Under the pieces are notes generated by a model. The model had not been told where the DNA came from and did no database searches. It saw only the letters and a program-made list of their open reading frames with translations. The translations under genes were made by a program, and so were the position numbers. This document shows, in pieces, positions 1 to 5,211 of a stretch of DNA of 8,760 bases. Source of the DNA: Oscillospiraceae bacterium (GTDB lineage: Bacteria > Bacillota > Clostridia > Oscillospirales > Acutalibacteraceae); the NCBI GenBank assembly GCA_902761265.1, contig CACWJV010000100.1, positions 1 through 8,760 of the forward strand, written 5' to 3'. Numbering within the stretch: the stretch's first letter is position 1; each line of letters begins with the position of its first letter.

Positions 1-867
1 ATGCGTTTCGTCCGTATACAGGCGCATGCCGAAGGTGACTTCGTTGAGGTCGAAGCCGCCCTCCTCTTTATAATCGTTGAGCCCTGCGCCGGGGGTGTAG
101 TTCGCGTAAACGTAAAGCGTGTAATACGCAGCAGATTTTTTCAGCTCGAGCTTTGAGACCGTATCCCCGGCGGGGATCAGCGCAAAGACGCCGACGCCCC
201 TGATATCGAACGCGATATACGACGCGTTTTCAAACGTCTCCGACCCGCAAACAGCTTTTTCCTCTCCGTTCACGGCGACCTTCACGGCGGCGACCTTTGC
301 CGCGGGCAGTTTGATCTCCGTTCCGAAGGAAGAGAGCTCTTGCGTCGGTTTGTCCGAGAGCAGACGGAACTGCAGGTACATCCTGTCGGCATAGGCGTGC
401 AGTTTTTTATCCACGTAAAAACCGTCTGCGGTCAGATTGCGTATATTATTCTCGTAATAGTATATACCGAACCGGGTCGTGTTGGATCTTACGTTGCCGT
501 CCGAGCCCTCAAAAAAACGTTTTTTCTCCGAATCGGTCGTGAAAAAGGTGCGGAAGGTATCCTCCGCGTATGCCTTGCCGTTTGCCGCGGTCAGCCAGGC
601 GGTCTTTTGCTTGCCCTTCAGCATATGGGTAAACTTTGCCTGATTGTTCGTGACCATATAAGTGTTTCTTTCGCTGTCCCCGTATACGGCGTTGACGCGA
701 TTCGCGGCGGCGGCAGCGAGCTGCTCCGTCGGGGCCGCTGCTTCGGACGCGTAATGCGCTTCCGTCTGACGGATCTGATTGAGATTGGCAAACAGCCCGA
801 TATTCGGAACAACCAGATTCAGAACAGACAGAAAGCAGATGAAGATCTTGAACAATACAGCACGCAT
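1..867 (-). CDS. Secreted or membrane-anchored protein of unknown function, C-terminus outside window
   Basis: Reading leftward from the ATG at 865-867 the frame stays open for 289 codons to the window edge. The start follows a GAAAGGAAGG ribosome binding site at 877-886, 9 bases away. Residues 5-24 are hydrophobic (FKIFICFLSVLNLVVPNIG) after a basic start, so a signal peptide or N-terminal anchor is likely. Residues 40-55 are alanine-rich and look like a linker. The rest is rich in Tyr, Phe, Thr and charged residues in alternating beta-strand style (for example YADRMYLQFRLL and IRGVGVFALI), as in extracellular beta-sandwich or carbohydrate-binding domains. I cannot assign a family. It lies downstream of the glycoside hydrolase on the same strand but has its own promoter. 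A role in surface glycan handling is inferred from the neighbour only. Confidence 0.75.
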   Translation of the reverse strand, partial: MRAVLFKIFICFLSVLNLVVPNIGLFANLNQIRQTEAHYASEAAAPTEQLAAAAANRVNAVYGDSERNTYMVTNNQAKFTHMLKGKQKTAWLTAANGKAYAEDTFRTFFTTDSEKKRFFEGSDGNVRSNTTRFGIYYYENNIRNLTADGFYVDKKLHAYADRMYLQFRLLSDKPTQELSSFGTEIKLPAAKVAAVKVAVNGEEKAVCGSETFENASYIAFDIRGVGVFALIPAGDTVSKLELKKSAAYYTLYVYANYTPGAGLNDYKEEGGFDLNEVTFGMRLYTDETH

Positions 868-890
868 GACGTTTAGCCTTCCTTTCAGCA

Positions 891-932
891 GTATGATATA
901 TGTATCATACCAAAACCGGCATTGAAAATCAA
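891..932 (-). promoter_or_regulatory. Promoter of the secreted-protein gene, with -10 inside an inverted repeat
   Basis: On the minus strand TTGATT (927-932) is followed after exactly 17 bases by TATGAT (904-909). The -10 lies inside an 8-bp perfect inverted repeat, GTATGATA-TATG-TATCATAC (891-910), which ends 4 bases before the ribosome binding site. The repeat could be a repressor operator or a short hairpin in the 5' leader. The promoter call is fairly strong; the operator role is inference. Confidence 0.6.
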
Positions 933-1046
933 TACGCATCAGAAAAATCTGACGGAATGCAAGGCTCTTTCGACCTGCTTTTGCGGTTGCATGTTGTTGC
1001 TTGTGTAAAACGAGAGCATAAAAAAGGAAAATCCCTGCCGGCCGTG
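933..1046. other. Intergenic stretch without a gene
   Basis: No reading frame here has both a ribosome binding site and a plausible protein. It holds a small hairpin (TCAGA-AAAA-TCTGA, 935-948). Near its right end is ATCCCTGC (1031-1038), which is the inverse of GCAGGGAT at 1079-1086, so the palindrome of repeat copy A sits inside a larger imperfect stem with an inner CCGT (1042-1045)/ACGG (1074-1077) pairing. The ATCCCTGC arm is absent next to copy B. Confidence 0.4.
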
Positions 1047-1202
1047 TTGAGTGAATATTCACTCAAGGCAGCTACGGTGCAGGGATGATTGCTTCGCAGC
1101 AGGGATGGAGTGATAAAAACGATCGGCAGCCGCAGGCGCCGATCTCATCACTGCGGCAACGCCGCATCTAAACTGTAAACTGTAAACTGAAAAAAGCACT
1201 GC
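1047..1202 (+). repeat. Interspersed modular hairpin repeat, copy A (short form)
   Basis: It begins with the perfect 20-bp palindrome TTGAGTGAATATTCACTCAA (1047-1066), followed by GCAGGGATGATTGC and one small TTC-loop hairpin. Next comes a bulged hairpin, GATCGGC (1121-1127) with GCCGATC (1138-1144) and an inner GCC/GGC pairing, enclosed by AGTGAT (1109-1114)/ATCACT (1147-1152). Then follow TGCGGC-AAC-GCCGCA (1152-1166), three TAAACTG units (1169-1189) and AAAAAAGCACTGC (1190-1202), the left half of the terminator present in copy B. It overlaps the 3' end of the GH-D hydrolase gene on the opposite strand. Both copies lie in the same orientation. The boundaries come from alignment of the two copies. 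Confidence 0.85.
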
Positions 1203-2672
1203 AGGAATGCCGCTTTCAGCGTCCTCCGGTGCGCCGATTTCCGTCATCAGCTTTCCGGGAACCCTCAGCCGGTTGCCGGAAAGCAACACCTGCGCCGTCA
1301 CATCCGCAGCGGTATCACAAAGCAGATTTTGCGCCAACACACGGCAGCCCTCCACCGGCCGGTCAAACACAATCGTCAGCGACCGGAACCGTCCAAACAG
1401 TCCGACAGGTGCGTGCGCCGCGCCGCCCTCCACACAGATATCGGCAAGCGGCGCCAGATCCACGCCCTGCGCAAACGTGCGCGGTGTGGCCGCAACGCAC
1501 AAGGCGCCGCTATCGGGATGGACCGAGCAAAGTACATACGGCTTTTCACCGGCGGCGTCCACCCTTGGCAGCGGCAGATTGCGGGCGATGGACGCCGGCG
1601 CGGTCACATAATAGTCGCCCTCGGGTACATCCGGCCACAGGCCGGGCGCCCGCTGCGGGCAATGCCAGACGTCTTTGAGCCGCTCTTGCGATACGAGAAG
1701 ACACCCCCGGCCGGCGGCAAACGGCGGGGCAATCCGCTGCCAGCGCAGGGCTGCGACTGTTTCCGACACCAGGCGCGGCGGAAGGGTGACGTATTTGCGC
1801 TTTTTTTCAAAATCATGCCGCATCACGCCGACGGCACAGCCGAGTGCTGCGCCGATCAGCGCCGTGTCCTCAATGTTCAAAACGGCGTGTGTGTCGCCCG
1901 CTTTCTGCGCAGCCTGCAAACAAATCGCCGCGCGGTCGACGGTGGAAGCGTATTTCAGCTCGTGGCAAACGTCATAGGTGCGGAAATAATCGCTGACGGG
2001 AATGGTTCTTTCAAGGTAGGTTTCCATCTCCGCAGGCACCGTATGGCCGGTTGTTTCGCTTTCAAACAGCGGCCGGCCGGGCAGCCCGTGCTCCACGGAA
2101 AGCGCCGGCGCATAGCGCCGCATACAGTCCGTCATCATAGCGCAGTAGTCCGCGTCTCCCTGGTGGGCGCCCCAATCGGCTTTCAAATACAAAACGCCGC
2201 CCTCCCGGCACCATCTTGCCCGTTCCTCCCAGTACAGCCGTTCCTCCTCAGATGTGCGCCGGATCTCCCGTCCGTTGACCAGCGACGGCGACTGGGTGGG
2301 CACCCAAAGCCCGAGCCCGCGATAGCCAAGCGCGCGTACCCGGTCGGACAGCGCCCGAAGTCGCTGTGCCGGCGTCAGATGGCGCAGCGAGGGAAACCGT
2401 TCGGGGTCGGCCTCCAGCGAGCCGAACACACGGCTGTCTGTTGTCCCGTAGGGTACGTCCCAGCCGTCGTCGAGCACCACGATCAAATCTTCTCTGACGC
2501 CGTCAAAGCAAAGCAGCAGACCGTTTTCGCCGAACAGAAATTCCTCACACATGCTGTCGCGTGCGGTACGGTCCGCCGGACGCTCCTTCCACGTATACAT
2601 CTGGTCGCACTGCGCGTCCCAGGTGCAAAAATAGTTGCCGGTCATTTGCGGCTTTACGGGTATCATATTCAT
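1059..2672 (-). CDS. Clan GH-D (alpha-galactosidase-like) glycoside hydrolase with repeat-derived C-terminus
   Basis: This is a 537-residue TIM-barrel enzyme resembling GH27/GH36, which hydrolyse alpha-galactosides or related glycosides by retention. Residues 17-20 (CTWD) and 67-72 (VLDDGW) are typical early barrel strands of the clan. LKADWG at 163-168 places the likely nucleophile at Asp166. SDYFRTYD at 227-234 matches the clan's S-x-x-W-R-x-x-x-D pattern, giving Asp234 as the likely acid/base. The last third is a beta-rich domain. No signal peptide is seen, so it is probably cytoplasmic. The ATG at 2672 is chosen because GAGGAG (2681-2686) is 8 bases away; an upstream ATG at 2678 would be only 2 bases from it. 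The last ~47 codons (after SGIPAV, from about 1202 down to the TGA at 1059-1061) are translated from repeat copy A, so the native end has been replaced. The substrate is unknown. Confidence 0.8.
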   Translation of the reverse strand: MNMIPVKPQMTGNYFCTWDAQCDQMYTWKERPADRTARDSMCEEFLFGENGLLLCFDGVREDLIVVLDDGWDVPYGTTDSRVFGSLEADPERFPSLRHLTPAQRLRALSDRVRALGYRGLGLWVPTQSPSLVNGREIRRTSEEERLYWEERARWCREGGVLYLKADWGAHQGDADYCAMMTDCMRRYAPALSVEHGLPGRPLFESETTGHTVPAEMETYLERTIPVSDYFRTYDVCHELKYASTVDRAAICLQAAQKAGDTHAVLNIEDTALIGAALGCAVGVMRHDFEKKRKYVTLPPRLVSETVAALRWQRIAPPFAAGRGCLLVSQERLKDVWHCPQRAPGLWPDVPEGDYYVTAPASIARNLPLPRVDAAGEKPYVLCSVHPDSGALCVAATPRTFAQGVDLAPLADICVEGGAAHAPVGLFGRFRSLTIVFDRPVEGCRVLAQNLLCDTAADVTAQVLLSGNRLRVPGKLMTEIGAPEDAESGIPAVLFSVYSLQFRCGVAAVMRSAPAAADRFYHSIPAAKQSSLHRSCLE

Positions 2673-2704
2673 CAGCATATCTCCTCAGGTAAAAATCCGG
2701 GTTC

Positions 2705-2733
2705 ATTATACCACACGATGATCCCTTTGTCAC
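2705..2733 (-). promoter_or_regulatory. Promoter of the GH-D hydrolase gene
   Basis: The minus strand shows GTGACA (2728-2733), a 17-base spacer and a consensus TATAAT (2705-2710). It lies 33 bases upstream of the chosen start. The -35 differs from consensus at one position. Confidence 0.75.
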
Positions 2734-2783
2734 GAATCGTTCAAAAAACACGGGCGGTTTTGTAAAAAAATTTCCTCCGGTAC

Positions 2784-2812
2784 ATGACAGACGCGCGCGC
2801 ATGTGCTATAAT
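2784..2812 (+). promoter_or_regulatory. Promoter of the DUF3592-type membrane protein gene
   Basis: ATGACA (2784-2789), a 17-base spacer and TATAAT (2807-2812) with the extended TGC just before it. It is divergent from the hydrolase promoter; the two -35 hexamers are about 50 bases apart. Transcription would give a leader of roughly 110 bases before the ATG at 2930. Confidence 0.75.
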
Positions 2813-2929
2813 AGAGCGGTGGGATGCGCCGAATCAGCCGATAAAGGAGGATCGCATCAACCGGATATTTGCGCAGACCGTTTGTTCCATACAGTATCCA
2901 TTGAATTCAATTGTTTCGGAGGTAAAAAT

Positions 2930-3349
2930 ATGCGTAAAATTTTCAGTATCATTTTCGCCGTTGTTTTCGTCGTTGCGGGTATCTTTGTAATCGTGATGGG
3001 CGCCGGCAGGCTCAGCAGCAAAAAGGATTACGACGCCTCAACAACCGGCGTGATCGTCGGCATCGAACGCGAATGGAGCGGCACCGACGAGGACGGCTTT
3101 GACCAGTATGATTACACGGTCTATGTCAATTATGAGGTAGACGGCCAAAAGTATGAAAACGTCAAATACCCGAGCTACGACAGCTCGATGGAAAAGGGCG
3201 GCGAGGTCGAGATCCTATACAAGTCGTCTGACCCCACAGACATTGCGGAGGGCAACCTGACCGGCAACGCCACCATTATGATCGTGATCGGCGCCGTATG
3301 TACGCTGGCCGGCGTGGTGGCGGTGATCAAATCCATCGTCCGTCCGTAA
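2930..3349 (+). CDS. Small membrane protein with DUF3592-like extracytoplasmic domain
   Basis: The protein has 139 residues. Residues 4-25 form a hydrophobic segment, residues 115-135 form a second one, and about 85 polar residues lie between them. The middle part (TTGVIVGIE, then YTVYVNYEVDGQKYENVKYP, then GGEVEILYKSSDP) follows the DUF3592 pattern of a small beta domain between two membrane helices. Its biochemical role is not known. The ATG at 2930 is chosen because GGAGG (2918-2922) sits 7 bases upstream and the hydrophobic segment starts at once; frames starting further upstream lack such a site. It is a single-gene unit with its own promoter and a terminator 32 bases downstream. Confidence 0.85.
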   Translation: MRKIFSIIFAVVFVVAGIFVIVMGAGRLSSKKDYDASTTGVIVGIEREWSGTDEDGFDQYDYTVYVNYEVDGQKYENVKYPSYDSSMEKGGEVEILYKSSDPTDIAEGNLTGNATIMIVIGAVCTLAGVVAVIKSIVRP

Positions 3350-3380
3350 GGACCTTTGCGCCTTTCCTCAGCAGCATGAA

Positions 3381-3415
3381 AAACAGCCGTTTCAACGAGA
3401 CGGCTGTTTCTTTTT
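3381..3415. terminator. Bidirectional intrinsic terminator between convergent genes
   Basis: AAACAGCCGT (3381-3390) pairs with ACGGCTGTTT (3400-3409), and the stem can extend inward with TTC/GAG. TCTTTTT follows on the plus strand, and an A run on the left gives a T run on the minus strand. It lies between the DUF3592-type gene (stop 3349) and the SGNH gene (stop 3441), so it can serve both. Confidence 0.85.
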
Positions 3416-3440
3416 GTGCGGCTGGGCCGACCGGGTGTTT

Positions 3441-4478
3441 TTATAAAACCGCTTTCAGCACCGGCTCCAGCGCCTTCGCCATGCAGTAAAACCCGAGATC
3501 ATTGGGGTGGCAGTTATCCACCGTACCGGAATCACCGCCGAAAAGCTGCAGCATCGTTGTGCCGTCAATAAAATATGTATGGCGGTCCCCCGCCTGCACC
3601 GCTGTTTCCCACGTATGCTTCACGATATCCCTGCGCAACAGGTCGTCGTGATTCGGATTCGGCTGCGGGCGCGAAAGCAGGATGATCGGCAGCGTCGGCT
3701 GTTGTTCCCGCACAGAGCGGAAAAACGCTTCGTGCGTGGCTTCCAGATATGCCGGGTCAGGTGCGTTGTGGTCATAATCCAGCACAAAAGCGGACATCCT
3801 GCATCCGGCAATATAAGCCGCCATACAAGGTTCTCCCCGGGCACTGCCGGAAAAGCCCAGATTCAGGTGATCACAGGACAACAGCCGGGAGAGAATACTT
3901 TGATAGGCGTTGCCGGGACGGGACGCACACCCGCCCTGTGTGATGGAGGAGCCGTAATATACGACGGGTGTTGTGATACGGTATGGGGCGGCTTTTCCAA
4001 GTATGCAGCCTTTCGGCAGCCCGATCTCCAATCGCTTCACGCCGCTGTAGAGCGGAAAATGAATCGTGATCTCCCGCGCACCGCCTTCCCCGAGGTCTAT
4101 TTCCGATGTATATCCATCCGTCATATCTTCAGGCGGCACAAAGGTCCCGCGGTAAACATCATCCGCGTAAAGATCAAACCCCGCGCTGCCGGTGAATGCG
4201 AAATGCGGCATCCTGGTCACGGCGCGCAGCTCGGCACGCAGCACGATGCGGTTTGCATCCGTCCGAAAGCGAACGCGGCCGCCGGCCGTGTTCAGATTCA
4301 AAAATTTCACACCGATGTTTGTCGCGGCGGCAAGCGCATGGGGGATCCGGTAATAACCCGCCGCATCCCGCAACAGTCCGTGAACCGTGAAAGGCGGACG
4401 GGAAACGTCAAAGAAGACCGTTTGTGCGGCGTCCGGCGCAGCTACGATAAAGTTTTTGTCGAATTCTTCAATACGCAT
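3441..4478 (-). CDS. SGNH/GDSL hydrolase with N-terminal GxDLY domain
   Basis: The protein has 345 residues in two domains. Residues 1-165 form a beta-rich domain containing the GFDLY signature (100-104) that names the GxDLY family found ahead of SGNH domains. Residues 170-345 are an SGNH hydrolase: GSSITQGG holds the likely nucleophile Ser178, NLGFSG gives the block II glycine (208), DYDHN gives Asn238 in the block III position, and DNCHP gives the Asp321/His324 pair. Such enzymes deacylate esters, and members with this domain order are often carbohydrate esterases; the substrate here is unknown. There is no signal peptide. The start at 4478 is chosen because AAAGGAA lies about 10 bases upstream and a start further out would precede the -10 region. 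The nearby GH-D hydrolase makes glycan deacetylation a reasonable inference. Confidence 0.88.
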   Translation of the reverse strand: MRIEEFDKNFIVAAPDAAQTVFFDVSRPPFTVHGLLRDAAGYYRIPHALAAATNIGVKFLNLNTAGGRVRFRTDANRIVLRAELRAVTRMPHFAFTGSAGFDLYADDVYRGTFVPPEDMTDGYTSEIDLGEGGAREITIHFPLYSGVKRLEIGLPKGCILGKAAPYRITTPVVYYGSSITQGGCASRPGNAYQSILSRLLSCDHLNLGFSGSARGEPCMAAYIAGCRMSAFVLDYDHNAPDPAYLEATHEAFFRSVREQQPTLPIILLSRPQPNPNHDDLLRRDIVKHTWETAVQAGDRHTYFIDGTTMLQLFGGDSGTVDNCHPNDLGFYCMAKALEPVLKAVL

Positions 4479-4538
4479 TTGTGATTCATTCCTTTCCGCG
4501 GTTGCTCCATTGCCTATAAAAAAAGTTGATGTGTCTTT

Positions 4539-4566
4539 ATTATACACCAACCCACCGGTTTTTCAA
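4539..4566 (-). promoter_or_regulatory. Promoter of the SGNH hydrolase gene
   Basis: The minus strand reads TTGAAA (4561-4566), 16 bases, then TATAAT (4539-4544). The leader to the ATG at 4478 would be about 54 bases. Confidence 0.7.
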
Positions 4567-4707
4567 GCGCAACAAAAAAATCTCCGTCATCCTTTCTGCA
4601 TGATAAAGCAACCCGCAAAAATGAAATCGTTTCCCGAAAGATCAAATGAAAGCAAGCCTGTTCCATTTTAGAAAGGCAGATCCTTCCATGTGAGACATTT
4701 ATAAAGA
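4567..4707. other. Intergenic stretch left of repeat copy B
   Basis: AT-rich sequence without a supported gene. Short frames exist on both strands but none has a credible ribosome binding site or recognisable protein. A TATAAA at 4700-4705 lies just before copy B, but I find no matching -35 at the right distance, so I do not call a promoter for the repeat. Confidence 0.35.
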
Positions 4708-4967
4708 TTGAGTGAATATTCACTCAAGGCTGCTTCGCTGCAGGGATGATTGCCGCGGGGCGGCAAGTGATGATACAGCTTCGCTGTAGTTATGATTGCT
4801 TCGCAAGTGATGATGCTGCTTCGCAGCAGTGATGATTGCTGCGCAGTCGTTATGGAGTTATAAAAAAACGATCGGCAGCCGTCAGGCGCCGATCTCATAA
4901 CTGCGGCGCAGCCGCATCTAAACTGCAGCTTCGCTGCATCTAAACTGTAAACTGAAAAAAGCACTGC
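4708..4967 (+). repeat. Interspersed modular hairpin repeat, copy B (long form)
   Basis: It has the same palindrome as copy A (4708-4727), then CTGC/GCAG (4730-4743). A run of hairpins on a roughly 20-base pitch follows: TTGCCGC-GGG-GCGGCAA (4750-4766), TACAGC-TTC-GCTGTA (4774-4788), TTGC-TTC-GCAA (4796-4806), TGCTGC-TTC-GCAGCA (4814-4828) and GATTGC-TGC-GCAGTC (4834-4848). They are joined by AGTGATGA or AGTTATGA linkers. The bulged GATCGGC (4870-4876)/GCCGATC (4888-4894) hairpin is enclosed by AGTTAT (4856-4861)/ATAACT (4897-4902). Next come TGCGGC-GCA-GCCGCA (4902-4916), an extra TGCAGC-TTC-GCTGCA (4924-4938) between two GCATCTAAACTG copies, and finally the terminator arm GCACTGC. Loops and stems vary while pairing is kept. 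Confidence 0.85.
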
Positions 4968-4985
4968 TTCTGCAGTGCTTTTTTT
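4955..4985. terminator. Intrinsic terminator at the junction of repeat copy B and a tRNA-Leu 3' end
   Basis: AAAAAAGCACTGC (4955-4967), loop TTCT, GCAGTGCTTTTTT (4972-4984). It is a strong hairpin with a U tract in either direction. On the plus strand it closes repeat copy B. On the minus strand it follows directly after the CCA of the short tRNA-Leu 3' fragment, as a tRNA terminator would. Confidence 0.85.
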
Positions 4986-5008
4986 CTGGTGCCGGAAGCG
5001 GGGGTCGA
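4986..5008 (-). pseudogene. Short 3' end of tRNA-Leu (acceptor strand plus half T arm)
   Basis: This 23-base stretch is identical to 5156-5178. On the minus strand it reads from TCGACCCCCGC through TTCCGGC, discriminator A and CCA (TGG at 4987-4989). The 5' part of a tRNA is missing; instead the sequence continues into GC-rich inverted repeats. It is not a functional tRNA. It looks like a duplicated attachment site or a repeat that copied the tRNA end. Confidence 0.7.
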
Positions 5009-5095
5009 CGCGCGGCGCGAACTGCGCGCCTTGGTCGGCCGCGGTCACGACAGTCCACCGGACTGTCGCTCTGTGCCGCGGCTCCTTCGACCCCC
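5000..5095. repeat. Nested inverted repeats forming a possible three-way junction
   Basis: The outer stem is GGGGGTCGA (5000-5008) with TCGACCCCC (5087-5095), its left arm being part of the tRNA 3' end. Inside are GGCGCG (5014-5019)/CGCGCC (5025-5030) and a long arm made of GCCGCGG (5038-5044)/CCGCGGC (5076-5082), CAC/GTG, and GACAGTCC (5049-5056)/GGACTGTC (5060-5067). Nearly all bases can pair. Whether it folds as RNA or as a DNA cruciform is unknown. Confidence 0.65.
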
Positions 5096-5115
5096 TTGCA
5101 TCTGTTTCGAAAAAG

Positions 5116-5154
5116 AAAACGCACCCGAAAGCAACTACCTTTCAGGTGCGTTTT
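5116..5154 (-). terminator. Intrinsic terminator following the longer tRNA-Leu fragment
   Basis: AAAACGCACC (5116-5125) pairs with GGTGCGTTTT (5145-5154), with an inner GAAAG/CTTTC stem and loop CAACTAC. On the minus strand it ends in TTTTCTTTTT and starts 2 bases after the tRNA CCA at 5157-5159, the usual arrangement for a tRNA terminator. Confidence 0.85.
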
Positions 5155-5156
5155 GC

Positions 5157-5211
5157 TGGTGCCGGAAGCGGGGGTCGAACCCGCACGGTGTCGCCACCAC
5201 TGGATTTTGAG
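5157..5211 (-). pseudogene. 3' part of tRNA-Leu(CAA), interrupted at the anticodon loop (probable attachment site)
   Basis: Reading on the minus strand from 5211: anticodon loop CTCAAAA (anticodon CAA, for UUG), anticodon-stem 3' strand TCCAG, a long class II variable arm (TGGTGGCGACACC), T arm GCGGG-TTCGACC-CCCGC, acceptor strand TTCCGGC, A and CCA. The 5' half (acceptor, D arm, 5' anticodon stem) is absent: the bases before the loop are GAATTC and do not complete the CTGGA stem. A break at this loop is typical of tyrosine-recombinase integration into tRNA genes, where the intact gene is rebuilt at the other junction. Confidence 0.8.

Noticed and set aside
1329..2765. Long open frame on the plus strand (478 codons) opposite the glycoside hydrolase
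   Set aside because: It is Arg/Pro/His-rich without family motifs, while the minus strand shows clear GH-D catalytic motifs, a good ribosome binding site and a consensus promoter.
3507..4484. Plus-strand open frame (325 codons) opposite the SGNH gene
   Set aside because: The opposite strand carries the complete GxDLY and SGNH motif set; this frame has no motif or start site of quality.
4750..4848. CRISPR-like array
   Set aside because: The units are hairpins with variable stems joined by short 8-base linkers; there are no constant repeats with unique 30-base spacers and no cas genes.
4708..4985. Retron msr/msd or group II intron RNA
   Set aside because: No reverse transcriptase gene is present in the window and no intron boundary motifs or domain V are visible.
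4668..5048. Minus-strand frame reading through hairpin repeat B (126 codons)
   Set aside because: It is translation of structured repeat and tRNA-end sequence with no ribosome binding site; the peptide merely mirrors the repeat.
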